From Archegozetes longisetosus (lineage: Eukaryota > Arthropoda > Arachnida > Sarcoptiformes > Trhypochthoniidae), in contig JAEMBT020000008.1 in assembly GCA_018873245.2 (NCBI GenBank), positions 6,279,569-6,343,568 on the forward strand: a stretch of DNA of 64,000 nt, in the 5' to 3' direction. The notes under the pieces are model-generated. The model had not been told where the DNA came from. It was given only the letters and a program-made list of their open reading frames with translations, and did no database searches. Below, one piece after another: positions 11,483-23,615 of this stretch (within the stretch, counting starts at the first letter, position 1; every line of letters starts with the position of its first letter). Made by a program: the position numbers and the translations under genes.

Positions 11483-12136
11483 CAGGGCAAGTATTTTTCG
11501 GGAAATCCTGATAATTTTCCCTAAAGTTATTCCTCGGGAATTTTATATTAATGTACTTGTGGTCACTTCAGGCTTCTATAAAAATAATTTGAATGTCCCG
11601 ATTTTCCCGATTTTAAGCTTCTCGTGAGTTTCTCCCGATTTAGAACGTTTTGTTTAAAATATGAGATTTTTAAAAGTTTTATCTCATTTTGACTTAAAAA
11701 TATAACGAAAATATCAAAAAATTGATCACAACTGTAATCGAAAATTCATTATCTTGATAAAGCTTTATAAAAATATTTTGTGAAAGTAATAGTTATGAGC
11801 ATCGTTTGAACAGAGAATATGCGCCTTTGGTATCTGTGTATGCTGAGCGCTCTTTCACTGTGTATAAAAATCTTTTGACAGAAGATCGGCAGTGTTTTTC
11901 ACCTGAAAACTTGGAGATCAAGCTAATTATACAGTACAATAAATTTTTGAAGGACTGTTAATACAGTTTAATACATTTGAAGAAAGAAAACAACTATTTT
12001 TCGTTGTATTATGATTGAAAATGAAGTTTTTTTAAACTCCCGATTTTTGCTTTTTTAAGTCCCGATTTCGGTTCTTTTAAGCTCCCGATTCCCGACCGAT
12101 TTGACCACTTTAAACTCCCGAAAAATACTTGCCCTG
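11483..12136 (+). mobile_element. non-autonomous hAT element, 654 bp
   Basis: Terminal inverted repeats CAGGGCAAGTATTTTTCGGG at both ends, flanked by a perfect 8-bp target duplication attatgat (11,475-11,482 and 12,137-12,144). CAGGG termini and an 8-bp duplication are hAT hallmarks. The interior keeps only the end of a transposase gene, so this is an internally deleted derivative. Confidence 0.9.
11809..11961 (+). pseudogene. hAT transposase C-terminal fragment
   Basis: An open frame reads VSVYAERSFTVYKNLLTEDR, then PENLEIKLII, ending in a TAA stop. This is the conserved C-terminal dimerisation motif of hAT transposases (the vERsFS/YK block and the ENLE helix). No upstream catalytic part remains in the 654-bp element. 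Confidence 0.75.
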
Positions 12137-13264
12137 ATTATGATTAACAATCAACATTTAACTCAAACTTTCTTTAAGTATTGTATAAACATGAAGTTAT
12201 AACAGAACATTTTCAATGATTATAACATGAATTGAGGATTGAACAAAATTTTACAACCTATGGCTTTGGTTAGGTTTTAGATTATCTTACTAAAATATTG
12301 ACAATTTCATAATTTAAAAGCCACAGAAGTGCCGTATTTTTAACCTATATTTTGAATCTGTCTAAAATGCAAGCCCACGTGCATTGAAAAGATCATTTAG
12401 GGTGCATGGTTAGTGTGACCAACGCCTGTCGGGAACACCCAAGATATTAATAGAAAAAGTAAAAAAACTAAAGCGACTTAGGGACAAAATTTTTATTACA
12501 TTTATTTCAATAATTATTGCCTAAAAGCATTTTATCGCGGATTTAACAAAATTTTGGAGTTTTCATTAAACTACATAAGATTTAAATTCAATACAATTGA
12601 AATCGAAGTTATGCTAAATAAATTCAAATATATGAATACTTGAATTAGATCTAAATCATTTAAATCATTGACAAATAGTTTAATTAATAAAAAACTGGTT
12701 AACAACTAGAACTCCAGGTTAAGAGCTATAAATCGTAATTCGATATAATATCATCATTTTGACAAAGCTAATTTTTAAGTGAAATGATTTTTGAGAAAAC
12801 GTCAATTATCAGTACTTCAAAATGTAGTTTTTCAGACGTATCGTTTGGACACAGCAAAAGTGGATAACTTAGCGATGGATAAGTTTGTCACATACAATTT
12901 ACATTAACTAACTATGTGATCATATATCTAATTTATAAATTTTTTTTATATAACATGGCCAATACGTAACATGATCACATTTTACCTACTAATAACTGGT
13001 AAAACTACTTAAGCTGTTTATCAAAAGTTTAAAAATTTCGCTAAAACATTAATTAGGAGAATTTGAATAAGTTGCTCAAGTTGTTAATGATCGAATATTT
13101 TATTTTTATATTGATAAAAATTTGAATGTGTAGATATCATACTTTTCGGTAAAACAAGTAGAATCAAGATTACCGTCTTGGCCCTGTAAGTATAATAATC
13201 ATTGCAGAATTTATCCGAAAATTTTAATAAAAGATGAAGCAATCTTTGTTGTCTTGATATATAA

Positions 13265-15461
13265 CAGGCCCTGCCAGACGGCTCGCGAGCCAGATCTGGC
13301 TCGCGAAGACTTTCGAGAAACTATAAGAATGAGCTCTTAGAAGAAAAACTTTTAGTTTTTAGAAAAAGCTTTAGTATTATATACTTATATAACTCTTTTG
13401 AAATTTGTTGAATACTATTTTTAATACTAAGATAGAAGAACTGTTATTTTTCAATAAATAGTTTCATTATTTGAAGCTGTCATTTATTTCAAGAAACGAA
13501 ATCACATGATTGCATTAATATGTTTTTTTCATTTAAAGAGAATCGGTTTTTAGCAAAAATTATTGATATAAGTATTTAATTCAATATTATTATTGATTGC
13601 AATTTAATACAAAATATGAATAATAAAAAACGTAAATTAGATCACAAAATGCGATCATTCAATAATGAATGGGGATTCAAATATTTCTTCATTTGTCAAA
13701 ATGAAAAGTGTTTGTGTTTGATATGTAATAAATCTGTGGCCGGATTTAAGACATCGAACATTAAAAGACATTATGAGACGCTTCACGCCAACAAGTATGA
13801 CAGTTTGAAAGGCTTATCAAGAGAAGAAAAACTAAAAGAACTGAAGGGAAGTCTCAAATCTCAGCAAAATTTCTTCACTAAACAGAAAACAATTAATGAA
13901 AACGCATTAAAAGCAAGTTTTATAATATCTCAAATGATTATTAAAAAGTCAAAGCCATTCGCTGAGGGAGAGTTCGTCAAAGATTGTATTTTAAAAGCTT
14001 GTGAAGTCATGTGTCCAGAAAAGATACATTTATTTACTGACATCAGTCTTTCAAGTAATACAGTCATGAGAAGAACGGAACTCATTTCTGAAGATCTGAA
14101 ACTACAACTCATAAGCTATGGAAAGAATTTTGAATCATTTTCTTTAGCTTTGGATGAAAATATTGACATTAAAGATGTTTCACAGCTATCGATATTTATT
14201 CGTGGAGTCAGTAAAGACTTTGAAGTAATTGAAGAATTACTTAAAGTTAGTCCTATTTATGGTCAAACAAGAGGAACAGATATTTACGAAAATTTAAAAC
14301 ATGTCTTAAACGAATATGAATTACCATTAAGTAAATTAGTATCGGTGACCACTGATGGAGCGCCATCAATGGTTGGCTGCATTATTCATCAGGAATCGTT
14401 GTGTTCAAAGTCGGCAAACATTAAGAAAGTAATGGATTTGGTTGTTGAAGTTGTGAATAAGATCAGAACACGTCCTCTTTCTCATAGAAGATTCCAAAAT
14501 TTACTGCAAGAATTGATTCCCAATATGGTGATGTTATTTACTGGTCAAATGTTCGGTGGTTAAGCCGAGGAAAAGTTTTAAAGCGCTTTTACGATTTAAA
14601 GAATGAAATAATTCTATTTTGCAGTGAAAATGACAGTTATATCGAGGAATTATCGAGCCCTGAATTTAATTTCGATTTAGCATTTTTGATAGACTTGACT
14701 CAACATTTGAATGTATTGAATACCAAATTACAAGGAAAGGATCATTTAGTCACTGATTTGTATTCATTCACCAAAGCATTTGAAGCGAAGTTGAAGTTAT
14801 GGGAGTTTCAAATAAGAAATAATAATTATTCTCATTTTGAAACCTGTAAAGAAGTTAAAGAAGAATTTTTGGGATCATAATTCAATCACAATTCCCATTT
14901 GATTCTCATTCAAGATTTGATAAATGATTCCATGTCAGATTCAGTGACTTTAATAATCAAAAATACGAGTTCGCGTTATTCACTAATCCATTTCAGTCGA
15001 TGTTTACGATTCACCTGAAGAGTTACAGATGGAATTAATAGAAATTCAATCAAATGATGGCATTAAAGCGAAATTTTCAAATACAGACTTAATTAGTTTC
15101 TATCAATATCTACAAAAACATTTTCCTTTCAGTTACATGAAAATTAAAAACAATGCGTTAAAAGTTATCACAATGTTTGGCAGTACATATAGATGTGAAC
15201 AACTTTTTTCTTGTTTAAAATTTAATAAATCAAAACAAAGAAGTTCCTTAACTGATAAACATCTAAACGACTGCATGAAAATAATAACTACAAACAAAAT
15301 CAGTCCTAATATTGATAAAATAGTTTCTAATGTGCAATTTCATCCATCTTGTAGTTAAAGTAATAGTTAAATGAATTTTTTAATAAAATTATTTTCTGGC
15401 TCTCACCTCATCTTATTTTCGATTTTTTGGCTCTTCAGTGAGAAAAGTCTGGCGGGGCCTG
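13265..15461 (+). mobile_element. hAT transposon with 8-bp target duplication
   Basis: A 2,197-bp element with imperfect terminal repeats CAGGCCC(T/C)GCCAGAC and a perfect 8-bp target duplication atatataa (13,257-13,264 and 15,462-15,469). The left end carries a further short palindrome around gctcgcgagccagatctggc. It contains a broken BED-finger transposase gene. Confidence 0.93.
13616..15358 (+). pseudogene. BED-finger hAT transposase (GTF2IRD2/ZBED-like), broken
   Basis: Starts at ATG 13,616. An N-terminal BED-type zinc finger (CLICNKSVAG, then H...H in IKRHYETLH) is followed by the hAT core (SLALDENIDIKDVSQLSIFI, VTTDGAPSMVG). The frame changes near 14,520, where the first frame runs into a stop while VRWLSRGKVLKRFY continues in another frame to 14,880. 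After a short disturbed stretch, 15,029-15,358 holds the C-terminal dimerisation region (SCLKFNKSKQRSSLTDKHLN). It resembles the GTF2IRD2/ZBED5 group of domesticated and mobile hAT proteins. The gap at 14,520 needs one extra base; the stop at 14,880 suggests true decay. Confidence 0.85.
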
Positions 15462-15814
15462 ATATATAATGTTTTACCGATTATGAGAAATGTCCACAAT
15501 ACACATCATATGGTATCAATTTTGAAGAATATGCTACAAATTAGGCTTATAAAAGATTTGAATACTCGTATTTATTAATATAATGAAATTATATATATAA
15601 CAAGTTACTAACAAATGATGAAATTATCATTTACTTAACCAATCAAAATAACAAATAATTTGTAAACAAGATTAAAGATGCTTGCCAGAATAGGACGTAC
15701 AGTAATGATTGTCTAATAAAGGAATGTCATGGAATTTATAAGTACAGCTTTGATGAACAAACAAACGAAGTATGATTTAAAACATCCTGAAACCCATCTT
15801 TATATTCTAATATA

Positions 15815-16788
15815 CAGGGCGTTTCTTTTAAACAGAACTTTTTTAAATTGGAATAACTTCGGAACTAATTGGAATATTTTGATAATTCTTTTTTAAAATA
15901 AACTTTGATTCGGGCAATTTTGTTTGATATGAGTTTGAAAGTTTTCGGATGAGGGGAAGGTATTCTAATTTAAAGCCGCGCGAAGGTCCAAGTATTTCAT
16001 AGTTGCCGATAAGCTAGAAATTTTTTAACTTGTTTTTGAGAAAGATCATCAGTTGAAATTATCATCCTGAAAATTTCATCGAAATCCCACAAGGGGTTGT
16101 TGCATAATTGAAAATTGAAATTGTTTGATTTTAACGTTCAAAACGCGTGCTTTTCTGGATTTTTCAATAAAAACACTTTTATCAAGTGTTTCATAATTTA
16201 ATCGAATGAGACTTGCCAAATTTGATTAAAATGAGGTTTTTAGTCCAAAAATAAAACATTTACCCGATCAGAGAATCAACCTGATATTGAATCATTTACA
16301 TAATCAAAAGGGTTTACGAGAATAACAGTTTAAAGCACCAGAGCTCCTTCAGCCATCCCAATGCACACCACGAGGAGGCGGAGTTCATTATTTTATTGAT
16401 AGATAGACTGATAAGTTAATTGTGTCATAAAAGTGTTTTTTATTGAAAAATCCAGAAAAGCACGCGTTTTGAACGTTAAAATCAAACAATTTCAATTATG
16501 CAACAACCCCTTGTGGGATTTCGATGAAGTTTTCAGGATGACAATTTCAACTGATGATCTTTCTCAAAAACAAGTTAAAAAATTTCTAGCTTATCGGCAA
16601 CTATGAAATACTTGGACCTTCGCGCGGCTTTAAATTAGAATACCTTCCCCTCATCCGAAAACTTTCAAACTCATATCAAACAAAATTGCCCGAATCAAAG
16701 TTTATTTTAAAAAAGAATTATCAAAATATTCCAATTAGTTCCGAAGTTATTCCAATTTAAAAAAGTTATGTTTAAAAGAAACGCCCTG
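15815..16788. mobile_element. foldback/MITE element with long terminal inverted repeats
   Basis: Both ends read inward as CAGGGCGTTTCTTTTAAACA, and the arms (about 375 bases each, roughly 15,815-16,190 and 16,410-16,788) are near-perfect inverted copies around a unique loop of about 220 bases. It is flanked by TATA on both sides, suggesting TA-type insertion. No coding sequence. The ends do not allow a safe family assignment. Confidence 0.85.
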
Positions 16789-16799
16789 TATATTAAATA

Positions 16800-18350
16800 A
16801 TAATAATAATAACACTATCGGATTATTCACAATATCATTTATATACTGGGTATTATCGCAAGCTTATAGTTCGCGATTAAGCTAAAACTTACGGTCATTT
16901 TGATGAAGATCCAAATAATTGTATACTTATTGGTCCTTTAGTGAAATTTAGGCTTACATTGTGAAATTGGCTGCGGGAATAGAGCAGAAATTAAATGTCT
17001 TAATGTATAACTGGGAAAATTTACAGAACATATAAATTTGAAAATAGATTCTATCGTATAGCTTATGGAAAGTACTGTATATGAAGCAATGAGCATTTTT
17101 AAACTCAATAAACTTTAGAAGTATATCATTGAAAATGAATTATTGTTAATATTTTATTGTAAAATAAAGTTTTCACAAATTAATTATCGTTAATAGTGAT
17201 TAATTACTAGCAAATATAAATATATATAGAATTTAATGACTTTAAATTTTGATCGTCTGATGAAAGTATCATTTCTATGGAATCTTTCTAATTGAATAAT
17301 TTTCTAAATTAGTTCTCTCAAAATTATAAATATGTTATTAAATCAATTATACGTTTTACAAACAAGATTTGAAAAAAACATCACTGTAATTTTTTTTTCT
17401 AAAACTCAGATCCAAGTCTCACATAATTAACCCATGATGGTTTAGTATTTTTTCATAATATACAAAAATTCTTTAGAAATTCAAAACTTTAAAATAACAT
17501 TTATCTTTTATTTCATTATAAGTGTAGCAATCAATCCTTTTGCAATTTCATTAGCTGAACAATTTTTATGGTAAAATATATTGTGTCATTAATAGGATTC
17601 GATATTTCAAAGTACTTTAATCAAATTGAGCTTAGGCTGCTTTCAAATTCAACTAAGCTTCCCACTTCTGCAGCGAAAATAGGACTACTTTCACCAATAT
17701 CAATGCACTTGCTCGATCAACTATAGCTTCATTACTATCCGTAATTTGGTCATTTTTCTCAAGTCCTTTTACTTAATGTCCAATTGCAAATTACTCGCAT
17801 CTAGATTTTTTCAACTCTTTTGTAATTTAACCAGATTTTAACATCTTTAACAACGTACTACAAGCTGAACTTATGATAAACAAATGAAGTACACAAATAA
17901 TGAATAACACTAACCTTAAAATGAACAAATAAACGAAGAAGGCCTTGAAATGTTAATTTTGACATCATTTCAAGTTCAAGGCGAAGTCGTTGTACGAATG
18001 TTAATATAAGATAACCATAATATTTCACATCCTTAAGTTACTGTATTCTGATTCTGTAATAATCAATAAGATATATGTCAAAATTATGTACAATTTATAT
18101 AATTAACTATTTTTGTACAATTACACTTGAGGTATCTTGTTTGATATCGTGTTAGAATTTTAATGAAATATAGTATTAGAATAAATTTTTAAAAATTGAA
18201 TACATATTATTTAAGATATCACATAAGTACTTTATCGAGAATATAGTAAAAGATTAAAAGAAACAAAATCAATGTTTAAGAAAAAGAGATCAATGCCATT
18301 AATCATTAAGATAAAAAAGGAAGGGAATAACGAATATTAATTATACAATT
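16800..18350. other. no gene seen
   Basis: AT-rich sequence with a short TAA/AAT run at 16,795-16,812. No ORF, RNA gene or repeat with support. The same applies to its mirror (about 31,260-32,815). Confidence 0.4.
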
Positions 18351-18354
18351 GGTT

Positions 18355-18498
18355 TATAAATAGAGATAACATAAAAGAGTCAAGCCATTTTACGTTGAAA
18401 ATACTTGGTTAAGATGCTACTCGTGATTTTCAAGCTTGTGCTGATGTCTATGAGCTTCAGTTATTGTATTAACCGTTAGATAACCAATATTCCCAGGT
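18355..18498 (+). pseudogene. signal-peptide-like mini-ORF with own TATA box
   Basis: A TATAAATA box (18,355-18,362) lies about 50 bases before ATG 18,414. The 21-residue reading (MLLVIFKLVLMSMSFSYC..., stop 18,477-18,479) has the shape of a secretory signal peptide, and a donor-like cag/gtaact follows at 18,497. It sits just upstream of the cysteine-rich peptide gene and may be the remains of a sister gene or a truncated first exon. Confidence 0.35.
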
Positions 18499-18544
18499 AA
18501 CTTTTACTTAATTTATTTATTTAGAATATACAGGTATAAACAGG

Positions 18545-18552
18545 TATAAAAG
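18545..18552 (+). promoter_or_regulatory. TATA box of cysteine-rich peptide gene
   Basis: TATAAAAG, 66 bases before the ATG at 18,611. The preceding caggtataaa is itself duplicated head to tail (18,531-18,550). Confidence 0.6.
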
Positions 18553-18610
18553 TAGAGTAACTCTAACAAACCAGCACAGACTGCAATCAGAGTTTCATCA
18601 ACTTTCAACG

Positions 18611-18859
18611 ATGAAGTTGCTAGTTTTATTCACTTGTTTCATTCTACTATTAGTCTGCAAAAATATTGTTAACGCATTCTGTCTAGAAAGCTGTGATGGA
18701 TACCGAGCGCGCTGTTATAGGAATAATAAAGGAGTAAGAGATGCCACTTGTCGCGATTCAAGCAGATATTGCCAATTTCAGTTTTTGTTTGGGGTATGCT
18801 ATTGCTGTAATTTCAACGAGACACTCGGACGCGAATTTCACCCACTTAGTTTAGGTTAA
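18611..18859 (+). CDS. small cysteine-rich secreted peptide
   Basis: 82 residues from ATG 18,611. A strong hydrophobic signal peptide (residues 1 to about 22, ending VNA) is followed by a mature part of about 60 residues with eight cysteines. Their spacing is C-x3-C-x6-C-x11-C-x6-C-x7-C-x1-C-C, with several Arg residues, and the tail after the last cysteine is acidic to neutral. Such peptides serve as antimicrobials, venom or saliva components or signalling peptides; the spacing does not match the classic arthropod or plant defensin pattern, so no family is assigned. A TATA box is at 18,545 and an AATAAA signal at 19,077-19,082, so the gene looks complete and intronless. An identical copy is in the other arm. 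Confidence 0.7.
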   Translation: MKLLVLFTCFILLLVCKNIVNAFCLESCDGYRARCYRNNKGVRDATCRDSSRYCQFQFLFGVCYCCNFNETLGREFHPLSLG

Positions 18860-19076
18860 GAGGGATATTGATATTATTATAATGTTGGTGATATAATGTC
18901 TGTCAAAATGTCGGCTTTATGTGTGGTATATAATATTTCAGTATATTTTTGACCATTTTATTCACATAAATGATTATTTAATGTCCATAAGATATAGAAT
19001 GTAACTATTTTTGTACTGTACGGTACATTTGAGCGCTTTGCTCCATGCATCGTAACATATGTATCATGTTGCTATT

Positions 19077-19082
19077 AATAAA
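19077..19082 (+). promoter_or_regulatory. poly(A) signal of cysteine-rich peptide gene
   Basis: AATAAA about 220 bases after the stop codon of the peptide gene. Confidence 0.5.
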
Positions 19083-19928
19083 AAGAAATGTTTTACCTGT
19101 ATTTTTCGCGCATCAAAAAGAATAGTTGCAGGTGCCGCAATCATAATTGAATGCGGTATTACTGAGACTTTCCATCAATTCGCAGTCACTGTTTATAACT
19201 CGATTGCTAGACCTTGGCCTTAATACATTTGAGTCTCATGTGTTAAACTAATTATGATTTCTATTATCTGAATAGTGTAAAAGTTACCAATAAAACGGTT
19301 GTTCCTATATAGAGAGCTGTCAAAACTGTTCCTCAAAGGAAAAGAATTTTGATTAATGAGTTGGCGTTTAGAGCAAACTTATTATCTCTAATTTTTCATC
19401 TATCTTTCATAAAGATTGGCCTTCACAAAGGTGAGTCGTAGTCATATTTTCTCATAAACCACTCTATAATATACTTTAAATTTTTTTCAATTTTATATTC
19501 TACTCGAAATTAGTCTGATAATTTTTTCTGCTTTTGGTGCAATCAAGAGTTTAAATATTTTTTAAAAACATTTCTCATGGAAGATACTATTAATTCTTGA
19601 ATTTAATTTTAAAACCTGATAACTAAAGTAAAAGATTTATTTTTTCTCTGTATTTCTATTTTCAGACTCATAATAATGTCAAGAAAATAGCTTTCTTGTT
19701 GAACCGCACTTTAAATAAATCTTTACTGCCTCATAACGTCCAAAAGAATTAAGGTTAGTATAAAAAGTAACTATCTCATTAATTGAAAAAGACAAACTTA
19801 GTTAAAAGGCTATAATAGGATAAATCAGTTAAAGTATTAATTTTAAAAGCATTAAAAAACCAGTTCAGGACTTGATTAAGCCACAGTATTTTCTAATAAC
19901 CGGAGTAAAACTACTAAACATATTTTTT

Positions 19929-19931
<3 letters not shown>

Positions 19932-19976
<45 letters not shown>
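19932..19976. repeat. (AT)n microsatellite
   Basis: About 22 uninterrupted AT units. Mirror copy near 29,636-29,681. Confidence 0.95.
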
Positions 19977-19979
<3 letters not shown>

Positions 19980-20916
19980 ATTTTCTTACAATAACAGAAA
20001 GGTATAAATATGAAAATGTGTCATACAAAGAGCACCACTTAAATGAAATGTAATCATTCCAATTATTAGTTAATGGGCAATCGAAATCAACCAAATCTGT
20101 ATCAACAGGAAGATACGTACATTGTGCCAATCACTCAAATACTACATTTAAGTAGTCGGGAAAATATGGAAAATTCTGGAAGCAATGGCTTCTGTTCGAA
20201 CGGAACCACACATGACTCTATGACTCAAAAGTTAGTCTTAAAGCTCAGAAGCGGATAATTACATGAGTTTTTTATAACGTACACAGTAAATACTTATGAA
20301 GATAAAGATTATATTGAATTTGGTTGAATTGTGGGTCCATTCTCGATCGCAGACTGAGTCAGAAATGATGTCACCAAATTGAAATTGATATTAAATATGA
20401 GTAATTTCATACTAACGTTAATAGAGAACGAATGGTTAAAAGAATGTTTGATTTAAAATACAATAGATGTAATAACAATGTTATTGCTGTAAATGGTACC
20501 TAACATAGTAATATCTTTTATGAAAGATGGAAACAAGGCATGTATTACAGCTTTAATTAATAATTAGCAATATATTACTTGTATCAGTGATTAACAATCA
20601 TTATTCAATGAATTTTGATAGATTAGAGAGGAGCTAAATAATGTTTTTAACTATACTTTATGCATAGTTAGAAAGTAGTACATCTAGAATTTTGCAAATA
20701 GAGAATGAAGCGGCAAGGCTGGGAAAAAACTCACATTTTTGTCAGTCTCCGATGATAGCATATCACACTTTAGCTGTTAGAATTCATCATAAATCATTCT
20801 TCGGAAAATTAACTTTATTGAATTCGTATGGAATTACGAAATGGTATTATATAATAATTGTATGAGATCGCCTTTCATTTGAATGTGTCATACGCAGCAT
20901 CGACTAAATAGCAAAC

Positions 20917-21201
20917 TTTAGTATTTTTAAAACAATTCCCTATCGCATCAGAGGTTCACTTTATATTTTGTTGACTTATGGTGAAAAAGAAGAGACGAAT
21001 GTTCGTTTTATCTCAGTAACAAAGCTACCTAAAAGCATGAAATTTTGTGGCTATCTTGATGACGAGATTGTTCTCAGTTAATTGTGTTTTCCGTTTGGTA
21101 GCTCAGTCTACTTGATAGACATCAATGAAGACTTGAAATTTTATTTGGACCAAGTTAAAAATAGAGAATTTGTCACCCAATATCGCGCTTTAATTTTTAA
21201 G
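20917..21201 (+). pseudogene. exon-like stretch, unrecognised
   Basis: One frame reads through with protein-like composition (IRGSLYILLTYGEKEETNVR, later VYLIDINEDLKFYLDQVKNR) and ends at a good donor site (aag/gtaatg, 21,202). A TAA at 21,079-21,081 interrupts it. A frame-setting A run (20,984-20,988) is one base longer in the other arm. No family recognised; it could be an exon of a decayed gene. Confidence 0.3.
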
Positions 21202-22423
21202 GTAATGCTTTATCAGAATAACCTCTGTATCACTCTTGGTATATTCATATTGAATACCCGAAGTCTGACACAACTTACAATTGAGTAATTCGTTGTGACA
21301 AATCTAAGATATGATATTATAAGGCTTTCACAGAAATTTTGACTTGAGAGAAAAGAACATCGCGTTTAGAGAGTTTGAGGAAACATAATTTTCCACGAGG
21401 TATAGCAGTTCGTTCTTTGGGCATCTGTTTTCGAAGTGACAGGTTAGATTTAAGGAGTTAAAACCTGTTTGAATCTGAAGACTAGCTATAATTTTATGGA
21501 ACAGTTACATTAGACAGGCTGCATTGTCAGAAGAAATTTTAACGAAAATTTAAGAGTATCTTTTGTATCATACTAAAAGTTAATTAAAAGCGTACAATAA
21601 GTTTGGTGGTTGTGAACATGCATTGCATTATCATAGTCTCGTATTAATACACAGGTAGGTACTATATTATGTAGTTTTAAATAGGTTTTATCGATATTAC
21701 AGTATCATCTGGTGGCAAACTCCTCGAATGAATATTTTCTTGTCTAGCCTTTCCATCAGATAAGTCAAAGACTTTTGTTGGTCAACAATATTGCCTTTAA
21801 TAAAACGAGTGTCTGGATTATAATAGACCATTATTTCGTCATGTAGAGATTGACGAACAAAATTTTCCTATGGGAAAGAACCTAGATATGAAGTTTGGTT
21901 AATACATGAAGCGATGTTAAAAAATAATATTGGTTATATTTTTCAGAATGTCATTTATTATTGTTGATTGTCATAAAAATATGCGAGAGCGCTATTTCTT
22001 AATGCTAGTAATTATTGTTTCTGTTAGAATAGATCAATTGAATGATTGTCTGCTTTCTATCTTATTAGTAAACTTAACCTAAAGTACTTTTAATTAAAAC
22101 ATTTACAAAATAACTTAAAATGTATAAAATTATCTCTCTTGAAGTCACTTATACGTTTCATTAGTTCCTATTATTTTTCCGAAGGTCTCTGACTAGCGAT
22201 TAACCGAGAAGTTATAGAATAATAATACAAATGGGTTCTCTATTCTAATCTATTGAAACTTCCAAAACTTCGAAATCTGACTTAGTAAAAGGTTTAATTC
22301 TGACACAAAGACCTAGAAATTCAATTCCTTCTGGTATAAAGCTTATAAATAACGTTACTTTTTGTCTAAAATCTCAAATTTCTGATGTCTCTGATAGACT
22401 TCTGGAAGCTTAAAGCTTTTCTA

Positions 22424-23353
22424 ACATGTGAACACTAATTAATGAGACTACATTCAAAATTTAATATTTAAATTTTCAAGATAAATTTTTAAAATTAAAC
22501 TAATGCTAACCAAAGACTAGACATTAGACAATCAAATTGTATCGATCAATCAATGATCGAATGCCTTGATCAGCAGCAATTCTGATTCTTGTCAAGATGT
22601 CTCTCATAAAAGTTTGGCACATCGATGGGGTCAATTCCTTAAGCTTTTTGTAAATTTGGTTCGACACTTTCGATATCAAAGGCATAGAAACTATCATTTG
22701 TCGAGCATTTCTTGTTTCGAATCGGGAAATATGTCGAAAATTAATCGGGAAGTGAAAATCATCGTCGATTACGATTTGCACTTTTGTTAAAGGCTTAGCG
22801 ATATTGCGTTTCATTTTATTCAACTTGATTTTCTGTAAAATCTTTTGCTTCTCTGTAACTTTAGGTCTAGTTTTACGCTAAAATCACTTGATTCGGCTAA
22901 ATTTTATAAGTTTTGGGACATATTTGGCTTATTTTGAACTTTTTTGCCACTTTTGTCTATGTAACGCCAATACGGTCGTCAACGAACTCAACAAAGTTTT
23001 TGGACATTTTTACCGTTTGTCGTTCTTGGCCTTTAACCTTTTTTTTAATGGCAAATTATTCTCCATTCTCAATAATCCGATATATAGTACTTTTACGGAT
23101 ATTGATTGATTTAAAGTGGTAAACAGTAAATAATTTACACTTTTCTCTATTTGATTTATGGAGAGTGCAAAACAATTTTCTTTACTACCTTTTTTAAATT
23201 GATTCATATTTTATTTAAAAGATAATCTCAAAGAATAAAAGTATGCTAAACAATTAATAGAATCTAATTTGACTTATAGTTCGCTTAAATGGACCCAAAA
23301 ATAGCCTAGTTATTCAATTGTTTACTCAGTCTCATTAATTAGTGTTCACACGT
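22424..23353 (-). mobile_element. decayed mariner-type element
   Basis: Terminal inverted repeats (a)tgtgaacactaattaatga near 22,427 and its complement ending at 23,353, each flanked by TA. Read on the minus strand the interior gives scattered mariner transposase pieces in several frames: a helix-turn-helix STIYRIIENGE-like stretch, then VTEKQK, VIDDDFHFP and a C-terminal block near 22,524-22,620. At 930 bp it is shorter than intact mariners (about 1.3 kb) and has many stops, so it is inactive. Confidence 0.75.
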
Positions 23354-23419
23354 TAGTTTACTTATATATTGATATATTACATTCAGCAATACTGATCACA
23401 TGATAAAGAAGTAGGGTGA

Positions 23420-23615
23420 GATAAGGTCAAGTTGCTTTAATCTAATAATCAACAGCACTATTCCGTAATATTCCCTGTTCCTCATCATCCATATCCGGGA
23501 AAAATTTCAAAAGTGATTGCACTTTTGAAATTTTTCCCGGATATGGATGATGAGGAACAGGGAATACTACTAAATAGTGCTGTTGATTATTAGATTAAAG
23601 CAACTTGACCTTATC
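23420..23615. repeat. small palindrome at inner end of left arm
   Basis: A 96-base unit (containing cccggatatggatgatgagg) occurs inverted at 23,420-23,515 and direct at 23,520-23,615, separated by attg. The direct copy differs at several positions. A third copy begins the right arm (26,097 onward). The arm boundary at 23,519 lies exactly at the centre of this palindrome. Confidence 0.9.

Larger units (their letters stand above)
9194..23519 (+). repeat. left arm of giant inverted repeat
   Basis: This 14,326-base arm is the reverse complement of 26,093-40,418, with coordinate pairs summing to 49,611-49,613 throughout. The outer junction is sharp: the arms agree from tctacctgttcac inwards and differ outside it. 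Differences found on reading are single-base length changes in homopolymers. All mobile elements and genes in the arm occur in both copies. Stretches 9,735-10,730, 12,140-13,256, 16,800-18,350, 19,090-20,900 and 21,205-22,420 hold no gene I can support. Confidence 0.97.

Noticed and set aside
13616-14563. Domesticated transposase gene
   Set aside because: It lies between intact hAT ends with an 8-bp target duplication and is frame-broken, so it is an ordinary transposon remnant.
18611-18859. Assignment of the cysteine-rich peptide to classic defensins
   Set aside because: Eight cysteines are present, but their spacing does not match the usual arthropod or plant defensin pattern, so only a general description is given.
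19930-20258. ORFs of 61-66 codons around the AT microsatellite
   Set aside because: One encodes the (AT)n repeat as YIYIYI, the other has no family or promoter; chance is likely.
22888-23207. Small ORFs on both strands around 23 kb and 26.5 kb
   Set aside because: They are shifted-frame or opposite-strand readings of the decayed mariner element.
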